The notes under the pieces were generated by a model that made no database searches, was not told where the DNA came from, and saw only the letters and a program-made list of their open reading frames with translations. Position numbers and translations under genes: made by a program. From Kitasatospora kifunensis (GTDB lineage Bacteria; Actinomycetota; Actinomycetes; Streptomycetales; Streptomycetaceae), in assembly GCF_014203855.1 (NCBI RefSeq), contig NZ_JACHJV010000001.1, positions 6,138,001-6,202,000 of the forward strand: a stretch of 64,000 nt of DNA, given 5' to 3'. Of this stretch, positions 42,817 to 51,293 are shown one piece after another; within the stretch, counting starts at the first letter, position 1, and the number at the start of each line of letters is the position of its first letter.

Positions 42817-45116
42817 TCGACCGGGGGATGATTCGGCTCGGACTGCGCCTGACGGCGGGCGGCGGCCGGGAGGCGGCTGCCCGGCTGGCGATCATCGCGT
42901 CCGCCGTGGCCCTGGGGGTGGGCCTGCTGCTGAGCACCCTGGCGGCGGTGAACGCCGTCGGCAGTCAGAACGACCGCAACGCCTGGCTCAACAGTGGGGC
43001 GAACACGCAGGGGTCGGTCGGCTCGACGGCCAGCCCGCAGACGTCCGCCGGCTCGACCGCCGCCGGCTCGACGGTGGACTCGCTCTGGTGGCAGCTCGGC
43101 GCGGACAGCTTCGACGGCAAGGTGCTGGGCCGGATCGACGTGGCCGCCACCGGCCCGAACTCGCCCGTCCCGCCGGGCATCCCGCACCTGCCCGGGCCCG
43201 GCGAGTACTACGCCTCGCCGGCGCTCGGCGCGCTGCTGAAGACCACCCCGGCCGCCCAGCTCGCCGACCGCTACCCGGGCCACCTGATCGGCACCATCGG
43301 TAAGGCCGCGCTCCCGGGCCCGGACTCGCTGGTCATCGTGATCGGCCACCGGCCGGACGAGCTCGCGGGTCGGCCCGACGCCCACAAGCTGACCTCGATC
43401 GCGTCCGTTTCGCCCGCCGACTGCGGCGACTGCGCGGTGGGCACCAACAACAGCGGGATGGACCTGATCCTCTCCGTGGTGGCGGCCGCCCTGATCTTCC
43501 CGGTGCTGATCCTGATCGCGACCGCCACCCGGCTCGCGGCGACCCGCCGGGAGCAGCGGTTCGCCGCAATGCGCCTGGTGGGGGCCACGCCCCGGCAGGT
43601 CTCGGTGATCTCGGCCGTCGAGTCGACGGTTGCCACCGCGATCGGCGTGGTGGTCGGCTTCGGCCTCTTCTTCCTGCTGCGCCCGGAACTGGCGAAGATC
43701 AACTTCACTCAGACCCTGTTCTTCCAGAGCGACTTGTCGCTCAGTGTGTCCAACGTGCTGCTGGTCGCCCTCGGCGTGCCCGTCGCGGCGGCGGTCTCCG
43801 CCCGGATCGCACTGCGGCGGGTGCAGATCTCCCCGCTCGGCGTCACCCGGCGGGTCACGCCGAGCCCGCCGCGGGTCTACCGGGTGATCCCACTGGTCGG
43901 CGGCCTGCTGGAGCTCGGGTACTTCATCGGTCGCCGTCCCGCCACCAGCGACGGCCAGACCTTGGCCTTCCTGCCGGGGATCCTGCTGGTGCTGGGCGGG
44001 ATCGTCGTCGCCGGGCCGTGGTTGACCATGGTCGGCGGCCGACTGATGGCTCGTCACACCAACCGGCCGGCCCAACTGGTGGCCGGGCGCCGCCTGTCGG
44101 ACGACCCGAAGGGCGGCTTCCGCGCCGTCAGCGGGCTGGTGCTGGCCCTGTGCATCACCAGTTGCGCTGTTGGGGTGATCACCGCGGAGGTTGCCGAGAA
44201 CGGCGTTCCGGCCGGCAGCGTGGCGGTCCGCAACACCCTGGTCGGCGACTACCACGAGTACGACGACCAGGGACAGCCGATCGACCTCGTGGCTGCGCCA
44301 CCGCAGTCCGTGTTGGCCGCTCTGGGCGCGATACCGGGTGTGCGAGGCGTGCTGGTGAACCACGCGGATCCGGACCGCGGCCGTGGCCCGGGCTACGGCG
44401 GCGGCCTGGCGAGTTGCGCGCAGCTCGCCACCATGCCGGTCTTCGGCAGCTGCCCGGCCGGGGCCCAGACGGCGGAGGTCAACTCGACCTTCCTGGTCAT
44501 CGGGGTGGAGGGTCCCAGGGGTCCCGCCTGGCCCACCACCTGGCCCGCCGCCGCGAACTCCGCCGAGCAGCTCCAGAACCAGCCGGTCCAGGAGATCGAA
44601 GTGGCCACCGACGGCTCGGCGGCGGCCGTCGAGCGGGCGAGCACCGTCCTGGCGAACGCCTACCCCGCCGAGCGTCCGCCGTACACCATCGGCGAGGACC
44701 GCGCCCGGAGGTCCCAGCAACTCGACGGCTACAAGCAGCTGTCCGACGTGGTGATCGGGATCAGCTTCCCGATCGCCGGCTGCAGCCTGGCGGTGAGCGT
44801 GGCCGGGAGCCTGAGCGATCGCAAGCGCCCGTTCAGCCTGCTGCGCCTGACCGGGGTGCAGCTCGGGGTGCTGCGCCGGGTCGTCCTGCTGGAGAGCGCG
44901 GTGCCGCTCTTCGTGGTCGCCGCGGTGGCGATCGGGACCGGGTTCCTGGCAGCGGCGCTGTTTCTGAAGGCGCAGCTCGACTACCCGTTGTGGGCGCCGG
45001 GCGGCGAGTACTACCTGATCGTGGCCGGCGGCATGGCCGCGGCCCTGGTGGTCATCACCGCCACCTTGCCACTGCTGAGGCGGATCACCGGACCGGAGGT
45101 CGCCCGCAACGATTGA
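42813..45116 (+). CDS. FtsX/MacB-like ABC permease
   Basis: 767 residues from GTG 42813 (GTGA overlap). An N-terminal helix (LAIIASAVALGVGLLLSTLAAV), a large extracytoplasmic domain, helices around 235-340 with the FtsX signature TRREQRFAAMRLVGATPRQV, further helices near 380-410, a second extracytoplasmic domain and a C-terminal set of three helices (SDRKRPFSLLRLTGVQLGVL). This duplicated-FtsX topology is common in streptomycete exporters. A strong terminator follows at 45201. Confidence 0.88.
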   Translation: MIDRGMIRLGLRLTAGGGREAAARLAIIASAVALGVGLLLSTLAAVNAVGSQNDRNAWLNSGANTQGSVGSTASPQTSAGSTAAGSTVDSLWWQLGADSFDGKVLGRIDVAATGPNSPVPPGIPHLPGPGEYYASPALGALLKTTPAAQLADRYPGHLIGTIGKAALPGPDSLVIVIGHRPDELAGRPDAHKLTSIASVSPADCGDCAVGTNNSGMDLILSVVAAALIFPVLILIATATRLAATRREQRFAAMRLVGATPRQVSVISAVESTVATAIGVVVGFGLFFLLRPELAKINFTQTLFFQSDLSLSVSNVLLVALGVPVAAAVSARIALRRVQISPLGVTRRVTPSPPRVYRVIPLVGGLLELGYFIGRRPATSDGQTLAFLPGILLVLGGIVVAGPWLTMVGGRLMARHTNRPAQLVAGRRLSDDPKGGFRAVSGLVLALCITSCAVGVITAEVAENGVPAGSVAVRNTLVGDYHEYDDQGQPIDLVAAPPQSVLAALGAIPGVRGVLVNHADPDRGRGPGYGGGLASCAQLATMPVFGSCPAGAQTAEVNSTFLVIGVEGPRGPAWPTTWPAAANSAEQLQNQPVQEIEVATDGSAAAVERASTVLANAYPAERPPYTIGEDRARRSQQLDGYKQLSDVVIGISFPIAGCSLAVSVAGSLSDRKRPFSLLRLTGVQLGVLRRVVLLESAVPLFVVAAVAIGTGFLAAALFLKAQLDYPLWAPGGEYYLIVAGGMAAALVVITATLPLLRRITGPEVARND

Positions 45117-45200
45117 GCCAACGATTGCGCCGATGCCTGAGGTAACGGTTGGGACACCGGTCTCTCCGATGACTGAGCTGGTGAGCGCGAGTCGGCCGAC

Positions 45201-45239
45201 GGCGTCCGGTCCCCGGGGAAGGCCCCTGGACCGGACGCC
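45201..45239 (+). terminator. Terminator of the PadR-ABC operon
   Basis: Perfect 12-bp arms (GGCGTCCGGTCC and its complement) with an inner CCGGGG/CCCCTGG pairing, 84 bases after the permease stop, followed by GTTGTGTC. Confidence 0.82.
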
Positions 45240-45387
45240 GTTGTGTCAGGTTTCGGCCAGCTAACGCCCGGTATTGCTGTCAGCTGACGAACCAAGGCTG
45301 AGCGCTTTCACCCCGGCATCCGTTACGTACTAAGAGCGCGGCCGTACGGTCGCCACGTGGCGGGGGAGGAAACCCTTGGGGGGCGTG

Positions 45388-46131
45388 ATGAGCGATCAGA
45401 TGGTAGTCGCCCAGCTGCTGCGCGGGCAGCGCCAGGCGTGTTCAGACGTCCGCACAAAGCACCCGGGACGCACGCTCACGAAGGGCGGGGTGCCGGTGCC
45501 GGACGTCATGGTGCTGACCAGAGCGGCGGATCCGATCTCCAGAGCCGGTCTGCAGAGCTATCTGCGCACGGCGCCGGGCGTGACCCTGGTGGAGGACCGG
45601 CCGCCGGGTCTGCGCTGCACGGTGGTCCAGCTCGCGGACTCCGTCAGTGGCGAGTTGCTGCGCGAGGCGCGTTCGCTGACCGCCGATCCCAAGCTGCGCC
45701 TGGTGCTGATCGTCGCTCGGCTCCAGGAGGCCGAACTATTCGACGTGGTGGGCAGCGGGGTGACCTCGATCCTGTGGCGGCACGAGGTGACCCAGGCCCG
45801 CCTGCTGAAGGCCGTCTACAACGCGCAGAGCGGTCGCAGCTCGCTGCCGGCCGACCTGTTCTCCCGGCTGCTCGACCAGGTCGGCCGCTCCGGGCGGACG
45901 GCGGGTCCGGAGGCGGACCAGGACCAGGACCAGGCCGAGTGTGCGCTGAGCGACCGGGAGACCGGCATCCTGCGGCTGGTGGCCGACGGCCTGGACACCG
46001 CCGAGATCGCCGACACGCTCGGCTACTCCGAGCGCTGGGTGAAGAACGTCCTGCACGGCCTCACCAGCCGGCTGAACCTGCGCAACCGCTCGCACGCCGT
46101 CGCCTACGCGCTGCGCCGGGGGCTGATCTGA
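45388..46131 (+). CDS. LuxR-type response regulator with degenerate receiver
   Basis: 247 residues from ATG 45388 behind GGGGGG (a TTG 12 bases upstream is less likely). The C-terminal LuxR HTH is clear at about 180-245 (LSDRETGILRLVADGLDTAEIADTLGYSERWVKN). The N-terminal domain (about 40-150) has the receiver strand pattern, but CTVVQLADSVSGELL replaces the usual phospho-acceptor strand and no acidic pocket is seen. It is therefore an atypical regulator, probably controlled by binding rather than phosphorylation. No kinase is adjacent. Confidence 0.78.
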   Translation: MSDQMVVAQLLRGQRQACSDVRTKHPGRTLTKGGVPVPDVMVLTRAADPISRAGLQSYLRTAPGVTLVEDRPPGLRCTVVQLADSVSGELLREARSLTADPKLRLVLIVARLQEAELFDVVGSGVTSILWRHEVTQARLLKAVYNAQSGRSSLPADLFSRLLDQVGRSGRTAGPEADQDQDQAECALSDRETGILRLVADGLDTAEIADTLGYSERWVKNVLHGLTSRLNLRNRSHAVAYALRRGLI

Positions 46132-46195
46132 GCGGCGGCGCGCTTGCCCGGGCCGGGGGAGTGTTCCCAGACCGGCCCGGGGAGCGGTGAGCGGC

Positions 46196-46324
46196 TTACG
46201 GGGCGCCGAACCAGGTCCGCGCCGTGTCCTGCGGGACGTCCACGTCCACGGTGTCGTGGTGGGCGGCGGCGCCAGGGGTGGAGACGGTGGTGGCGGTCAG
46301 GGTGGCGCTCTGGTGCGTGGTCAT
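46196..46324 (-). CDS. 42-aa peptide coupled to the VC0807-like gene
   Basis: ATG 46324 to TAA 46196. The peptide begins MTTHQSATLTATTVSTPG, has an acidic middle (HHDTVDVDVPQDT) and ends ARTWFGAP. It starts six bases after the stop of the VC0807-like membrane protein, so it is probably translated from the same mRNA by coupling. There is no TM segment, Cys or known leader motif. It may be a small partner of the membrane protein or a precursor peptide; no modifying enzyme is adjacent. Confidence 0.5.
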   Translation of the reverse strand: MTTHQSATLTATTVSTPGAAAHHDTVDVDVPQDTARTWFGAP

Positions 46325-46330
46325 CGCGGC

Positions 46331-47107
46331 TCAGACCTTCAGGCCGTTGCGGGTGACGTACCAGAAGTGGAAGCCGAACAGGCCGCCCAGCACGACCAGC
46401 CACTGCAGCGTGCTCACCAGCGGCACGGCGTCGACCGGCAGGGTGTAGGCCAGCACCACTCGGATCCCGGCGTCCACCGTGAACCCCAGGCCCCAGACGG
46501 TGGTGAGCACCCGCATGTGGTGGCGGAACGTCGCGTCGTGGGCCCAGCGCCCCACCCACTCCTGGGCGCCCGCCTCACCGATCTTGGTGGCGACGATCGA
46601 ACGCGACGCGGTCAGCATGAACGGGCGCTGCGTCGCCAGGCTGCCCAGCACCCAGAGCCCGAGCACGCCGAACACCCAGCTGTCGCGCACCAGCAGCACC
46701 CGGGGACTGCCGCTGACCATCGACATCAGAGCGCCGATCAGGATCAGCAGCAGGGTGAAGACCGGCATCACCTCGATCCGGCGGCTCCTGACCATCCCGA
46801 GCGCCAGCCACGGCACCACCAGCAGGCTGCTGATCAGCAGTGAGGCCCACTGGCTGAGGCCCACCCCGTGCAGGACGTAGTAACCGCCCAGCGGCAGCGC
46901 CAGTTCGAAGACCAGCGACTTGATCAGCTGACGCTTGGCGGCGCGGGCCTTCTGCTCCGGGGTCTTGTGCTGCTCCGCGCTCTGCTGCTCTGCGCTCTGC
47001 TGTTCCGTGCTCTTCTGCTCTGCGCTCGGCGCTGCTTCGGGCGAGCCGGCTTCCTGCCCGGTCGCGTTCCTGCCGAGGTTGTCCACGGTGTTCACGTTCT
47101 CCCCCAT
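46331..47107 (-). CDS. VC0807-like membrane protein
   Basis: 258 residues from the ATG at 47107, with GGGAGGG nine bases upstream. Residues 1-55 are hydrophilic with a repeated (S-A/T-E-Q-Q) segment; six hydrophobic helices follow (SLVFELALPLGGYYVLHGVG, LLISSLLVVPWLALGMV). The pattern fits the VC0807/Intg_mem family, of unknown function. The 42-aa ORF follows after six bases, and a TetR gene with a four-site operator array lies 73 bp upstream. Confidence 0.72.
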   Translation of the reverse strand: MGENVNTVDNLGRNATGQEAGSPEAAPSAEQKSTEQQSAEQQSAEQHKTPEQKARAAKRQLIKSLVFELALPLGGYYVLHGVGLSQWASLLISSLLVVPWLALGMVRSRRIEVMPVFTLLLILIGALMSMVSGSPRVLLVRDSWVFGVLGLWVLGSLATQRPFMLTASRSIVATKIGEAGAQEWVGRWAHDATFRHHMRVLTTVWGLGFTVDAGIRVVLAYTLPVDAVPLVSTLQWLVVLGGLFGFHFWYVTRNGLKV

Positions 47108-47180
47108 CACGCTCGTCCCTCCCATGACTCTGCTGCCTCCCCTGTCCCGTGCGTGTCCCGTGTCGTACTGCTTGGTGCCC

Positions 47181-47780
47181 CTACGGATCGGCGCGGGTGG
47201 CCCGGTCGAAGAAGTCCGCCAACTCGCGGCCGGCCTTGGCCACGTCGAAACTTGGATCTCCCACCCAGCGCATCACGATGCCGTCGATGGCCCCGCGCAG
47301 GGCGGTGAGCATCAGCTGCGCGTCGAACTCCCGGAACTCGCCTGACTGTTGCGCCGCGTGGACCGCCTGCTCCTGGGCTTCCATCGCCTCCCTTATCGAC
47401 GCCTTGTATCCCACCCGGGTCGGGTCCTCCCCGCCGAGGTTGGGCAGCACCTCGATCAGTGCCTTCAGGTGCTGCGGGCAGACCGTGAGCAGCTCGACGT
47501 TGGACTCGATGAACGCCCGCAGCCGACCGCGCGCGTCCTCGGCGGCGTTGATCCTGGGCAGCATGTGCGCGGTGGTCACCCGGGCCACCTCGGCGATGAC
47601 CTCGTGCATCAGGTCGTCCTTGCCGGCGAAGTGGTAGGAGATCATCCCGGTGCTGCTCAGCCCGGCCTGCTTCGCGATCCGACTGAACGTGGCCTTCGCG
47701 TAGCCGACTTCGGCGGTCACCTCGATCGCGCCTTGCACGATCTGCGCCCGGCGCCCCGACTCGGTGAACGTCCGGCCCAT
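47181..47780 (-). CDS. TetR-family regulator with multi-site operator
   Basis: 199 residues from the ATG at 47780 with AAGGAG eight bases upstream. HTH at about 27-65 (ATFSRIAKQAGLSSTGMISYHFAGKDDLMHEV). The C-terminal domain is of the BetI-like TetR_C_6 type. Directly upstream lie four related palindromes (47791-47878). The gene is followed by the VC0807-like gene and the 42-aa ORF on the same strand, so all three may form one autoregulated unit. Confidence 0.87.
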   Translation of the reverse strand: MGRTFTESGRRAQIVQGAIEVTAEVGYAKATFSRIAKQAGLSSTGMISYHFAGKDDLMHEVIAEVARVTTAHMLPRINAAEDARGRLRAFIESNVELLTVCPQHLKALIEVLPNLGGEDPTRVGYKASIREAMEAQEQAVHAAQQSGEFREFDAQLMLTALRGAIDGIVMRWVGDPSFDVAKAGRELADFFDRATRADP

Positions 47781-47790
47781 CCCCACACTC

Positions 47791-47878
47791 CTTGCTCGTC
47801 CAAGCAGGTTCTTGCTTGCCTGAGCAAGACTGTAGAGACTTTTGCTCGCCCGAGCAAGAGATTGCTTGGGCGAGCAAA
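47791..47878. promoter_or_regulatory. Array of four TetR operator palindromes
   Basis: Sites with the core TTGCT-N6-AGCAA: 47791-47807 (imperfect), 47811-47828 (CTTGCT-N6-AGCAAG), 47841-47858 (TTGCTCG-CC-CGAGCAA core, 7-bp arms) and 47862-47877. Dyad centres are about 20, 30 and 20 bp apart, that is, on nearly the same helix face. They lie in the TetR promoter region, downstream of the YoaK gene. Confidence 0.8.
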
Positions 47879-47907
47879 AGTCTGTGGTGTCGGGTGCTGA
47901 CTGTCGG

Positions 47908-48708
47908 TCAGCGGCGCTGCGCCCAGGCGGCACCGGTGCGGTCGGCCCGCCGCACGGCCGCCCCCGTGCCGAGGCCGGTGGCGAGCAGCAGCAGGCCGGC
48001 CAGCAGGAGGGGGACGGCGTTGGCGCCGTGCCGCAGCGCGAGTGCACCGGCCAGCACGCCGACGAACATCGCGGCGGCGGACAGCAGGCGGCGCCCGATC
48101 CGGCTGCCGGCCCCGCCCGCGGCCCGGCTGTCGGCGGCGATGCCGGTGATGGTCAGGGTCAGCACGGTGGTGGTCAGGTCGGGCACCGCGAGCGCGCGGG
48201 CGACGGCGTTCTGCAGGCCCATGGCCAGGCCGAGCAGGATGATCAGCAGCTGGCGCTCGGGAGTCGGGAAGGGCGTGGCGGACAGCCGGGCGGTGGCCAG
48301 CGCGCCGAGCACCAGCACGGCCTCCAGCAGTACCGCCGCCAGCAGCACCCACCCCCGGTGGCGCCGGACGCGGTGCACCAGCAGGCCTCCGGCGAAGGCC
48401 CCGGCGACGAACGCGGCCAGCGCGAGCAGTGAGGCACCCAGCGAGAACCCGGGGGCGCCGCCGAGGGTGAGGGCGAGGAAGACCACGTTCCCGGTCATGT
48501 TGGCCACGAACACGTGGCCGAGCGTCAGGTAGCTGAACGCGTCGACGAGCCCGGTGACCACGGTCAGCGCCAGCAGCAACGGCGGCAACGGCCCCTGCGC
48601 CGCCCCGGCGCCGGGCAGCACGGTGCGGTAGGCATCACGCAGCGCGGCGGGCACGGTGCGCACGGCGGGGGAGGGGGCGTCGGGGGCGACAGGGGCGGCG
48701 GCGGGCAT
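47908..48708 (-). CDS. YoaK/DUF1275 family membrane protein
   Basis: 266 residues; an N-terminal polar 45 residues then about six helices. VTGLVDAFSYLTLGHVFVANMTGN near the first helix and GLAMGLQNAVARALAVPDLTTTVLTLTITG are the family signatures. Function unknown; a transporter or permease-like role is assumed for the family. GGAG precedes the ATG at 48708. A LysR gene lies upstream on the same strand. Confidence 0.85.
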   Translation of the reverse strand: MPAAAPVAPDAPSPAVRTVPAALRDAYRTVLPGAGAAQGPLPPLLLALTVVTGLVDAFSYLTLGHVFVANMTGNVVFLALTLGGAPGFSLGASLLALAAFVAGAFAGGLLVHRVRRHRGWVLLAAVLLEAVLVLGALATARLSATPFPTPERQLLIILLGLAMGLQNAVARALAVPDLTTTVLTLTITGIAADSRAAGGAGSRIGRRLLSAAAMFVGVLAGALALRHGANAVPLLLAGLLLLATGLGTGAAVRRADRTGAAWAQRR

Positions 48709-48788
48709 GGCGGAACTCCGGGGGGCGGACGGCGTACGGCGGACTCTGCGGGCTCCCCCAGCCTGCTGCCGGGCCCTTTGATCCGTCC

Positions 48789-48818
48789 AACAGATGAAAC
48801 AGTGCGTAGCGATCTGTT
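48789..48818. other. Inverted repeat between LysR and YoaK genes
   Basis: AACAGAT and ATCTGTT (7-bp perfect arms) are separated by 16 bases and touch the LysR stop codon. It may be a weak terminator or an operator for the downstream YoaK gene. Confidence 0.35.
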
Positions 48819-49791
48819 AAAGCGATTGATCGCCAGAGGGCTCGCCGGGTTCGCCGGGCTCGCCGAGCCCGCCCGGATCGCCCGCCCCCAGCACCCGCAG
48901 GAACGCCGCGGCCGCCGGAGCCAGCCGCTCGCTGTCGTAGACCACCGCGACCTCGTGCACCGCGGCCGGGTCGGTCAGTTCGAGCACGGCCGCGCCCTCG
49001 GTCAGCGGCTCGAAGGAGCCGGGGCCGTGGACCGCCGAGCGCGGGACGACCGTGGCGCCGACGCCGGCTGCGGCCAGTTTGACCATGTCGTGGATCTGGC
49101 CGATCTCGAAGGACTGGTCGGCCACCAGCCCGGCCCGGGCGAACGCCGCCTCCACCTGGTGCCGCAGGCCGGTGCCCCGGGCGCCCTGGATCAGGGTGGC
49201 GTGCTCCGCGGTGGCCGAGGTCAGCTCCGAGAGCTCGATCCGCCCGCGTCCGGCCAGCGGGTGCCCGCCGCAGACGACCACCACCAGCGGGTCCCTGGCC
49301 AGGACCCGCCGCACCAGCCCGGCCGGCGTCGCGCGGTCCGCGACCAGGCCGACCACCGCGAGGTCCAGGGTGCCTTCCGCGACCGCGGCGACCATCTCGG
49401 CGCTGGGCGCGTTGCGCACGTTCAGCTCGATCCCCGGATACCGGCGCCGGTACTCGCCGAGCACCGCGACCATGTCCGCAGCGCCACCGGCGGTCTGGAT
49501 CAGCCCCAGGCGCAGCCGCCCGCGGCGCAGGCCGTCGAGTGCGTCCAGTTCGGTGCGGGCGTTGTCGACCTCCGCCAGGATCCGCCGGGCCAGCGGGACC
49601 AGCAGCTGCCCGGCGGCCGTCAGCCGCACCGAGCGACTGGTGCGGTGGAAGAGTCGCGTGCCGACCTCGCTCTCCAGGCGGGCGATCTGCTGGCTCAGCG
49701 CGGACTGGGCGACGAAGCAGTCGGCGGCCGCCTGGGTGAAGCTGCTGGTCTCGGCGACGGCCAGGAAGTACTTGAGATACCGCAGTTCCAC
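48817..49791 (-). CDS. LysR-family regulator
   Basis: 324 residues from GTG 49791 (ELRYLKYFLAVAETSSFTQ), with GGGAGG just upstream; a GTG 12 bases earlier overlaps that site. HTH at about 15-60, effector domain 85-295. The C-terminus ends in Gly-Glu-Pro repeats from a 9-bp repeat (about 48838-48870). It precedes the YoaK gene on the same strand by 108 bp and may control it. Confidence 0.85.
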   Translation of the reverse strand: MELRYLKYFLAVAETSSFTQAAADCFVAQSALSQQIARLESEVGTRLFHRTSRSVRLTAAGQLLVPLARRILAEVDNARTELDALDGLRRGRLRLGLIQTAGGAADMVAVLGEYRRRYPGIELNVRNAPSAEMVAAVAEGTLDLAVVGLVADRATPAGLVRRVLARDPLVVVVCGGHPLAGRGRIELSELTSATAEHATLIQGARGTGLRHQVEAAFARAGLVADQSFEIGQIHDMVKLAAAGVGATVVPRSAVHGPGSFEPLTEGAAVLELTDPAAVHEVAVVYDSERLAPAAAAFLRVLGAGDPGGLGEPGEPGEPSGDQSL

Positions 49792-50266
49792 CGTGCCTCC
49801 CACTGCGCCCGGGACCCTCAGGTCACCGCGATCATGCCACGTGGCGGGCCTGGCAGGAGTTCCGGTTCCGCTCTACGGGTGCCACCGGTCACATATTTTT
49901 CATCTGACGTTCCGTCAATTGACCTTTTCATGTTGCCATTCCGCAGAATCAAGCCAGCTCGGGCGGCCCTGGGGACGGTGCTCGGGCCCTGCTGGCGGTG
50001 CTCGCCGGGGCTCAAGGAGGCGGAGGTCCGTCGCCGCCACACCGCCCCATGAAGTTCACTATTTCGCCAGTCCACCGACAACTACGGCGCGGGCGTCGGC
50101 CCCTACGCTTTACTCCGCACCGAAGCCGGGCGGGTGAGTCCCGCCGCCCGGCCGCGCGTCCCCCGCTCCGCCGTCGCACCCGCACCCGCCCCAGCGGTGC
50201 GGCGGGCTCCCGAACCCTCCCCCTGAGCCGGCAACCGGGCCTGGCTCGTTCCCTCCTGGAGTCTTC
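49792..50266. other. Intergenic region before the phosphoesterase
   Basis: A short A/T-rich section at 49890-49940 carries the palindrome TGACG-TTC-CGTCA (49905-49917) and TTGACC (49920-49925), a possible -35. The rest is GC-rich without a supported gene. I could not identify a clear PHO box. Confidence 0.35.
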
Positions 50267-51142
50267 ATGCGTTCGAGGTCGCGTCTTGCCGGGCTGTGCG
50301 CCGTCGCCATGACGAGCGCCATTGCGCTCAGCGCAGCCCTGTCCCCCAGCAGCTCCGCCGTCGCCGCCGGCGCGAGCGCCAGCGCCGTACCGGCGTTCTC
50401 GCACATCGTGGTCGTGATGGAGGAGAACCACTCCTACGACGACATCATCGGCGACACCAACGACGCCCCCTACATCAACTCGCTGGCCGGCCAGGGTGCG
50501 TTGATGACCTCCTCGTTCGGCGTCTCGCACCCCAGCGAGCCCAACTACATGGCGATCTTCGGTGGCGACACCTTCGGCCTGACCGGCGACTCCTGCCCCG
50601 TCAACGAGGGCAACACCGCCAACCTCGGCTCCGAGCTGCTGGCCGCCGGCAACACCTTCGCGGGCTACTCGGAGGGTCTGCCCTCGACCGGCTCCACCAA
50701 GTGCACCTCGGGCTCGTACGCCCGCAAGCACTCGCCGTGGGCCAACTTCAGCAACGTCCCGAGCGCCGACCAGAAGCAGTTCTCCGCGTTCCCCACGGAC
50801 TACAACACCCTGCCCACGGTGTCGTTCGTGATCCCGAACCTGGACGACGACATGCACGACGGCACCATCGCCCAGGGTGACTCCTGGCTGCAGAACAACC
50901 TCTCCAACTACGCCACCTGGGCCCAGCAGAACAACAGCCTGCTGGTGGTCACCTGGGACGAGGACGACTACACCGAGAGCAACCAGATCCCCACCATCTT
51001 CGTCGGCGCCCACGTCCAGCCGGGCCAGTACAGCGAGACGATCAACCACTACAACGTGCTCGCCACCCTGGAGCAGGCGTACGGGCTGCCGCTGGCCGGC
51101 CAGAGCAGCACCGCCGCGCCGATCACCGACATCTGGGACTGA
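50267..51142 (+). CDS. Secreted phosphoesterase (AcpA/PF04185-like acid phosphatase)
   Basis: 291 residues. GGAG precedes ATG 50267. A signal peptide (about 1-34) ends near SSAVAAG. The alkaline-phosphatase-like core has VVVMEENHSYDDIIG, SHPSEPNYMAIFGG and VVTWDEDD, the metal and phosphate-site motifs of the family to which phospholipase C and AcpA belong; the length (about 255 mature) is that of the short acid-phosphatase subgroup. Secreted hydrolase of phosphate monoesters, probably for phosphate scavenging. Confidence 0.87.
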   Translation: MRSRSRLAGLCAVAMTSAIALSAALSPSSSAVAAGASASAVPAFSHIVVVMEENHSYDDIIGDTNDAPYINSLAGQGALMTSSFGVSHPSEPNYMAIFGGDTFGLTGDSCPVNEGNTANLGSELLAAGNTFAGYSEGLPSTGSTKCTSGSYARKHSPWANFSNVPSADQKQFSAFPTDYNTLPTVSFVIPNLDDDMHDGTIAQGDSWLQNNLSNYATWAQQNNSLLVVTWDEDDYTESNQIPTIFVGAHVQPGQYSETINHYNVLATLEQAYGLPLAGQSSTAAPITDIWD

Positions 51143-51293
51143 TCCCGCACCACCCCGGTCCCGTCGACCCCTGAGCACAACGACCCACCAGGCCATCCGC
51201 CCGGTACCAGGCCCCGCGCGCGGGCACGATGCCACCCCATCGCCCGCGCGCGGGACTTGGGCCACCCGGCCCGACCGAAGGACCCGCCCAGCC

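Noticed and set aside
50040..50090. PHO box upstream of the secreted phosphatase (GTTCACT at about 50053)
   Set aside because: Only a single half-like element; the second direct repeat at 11-bp spacing is missing.
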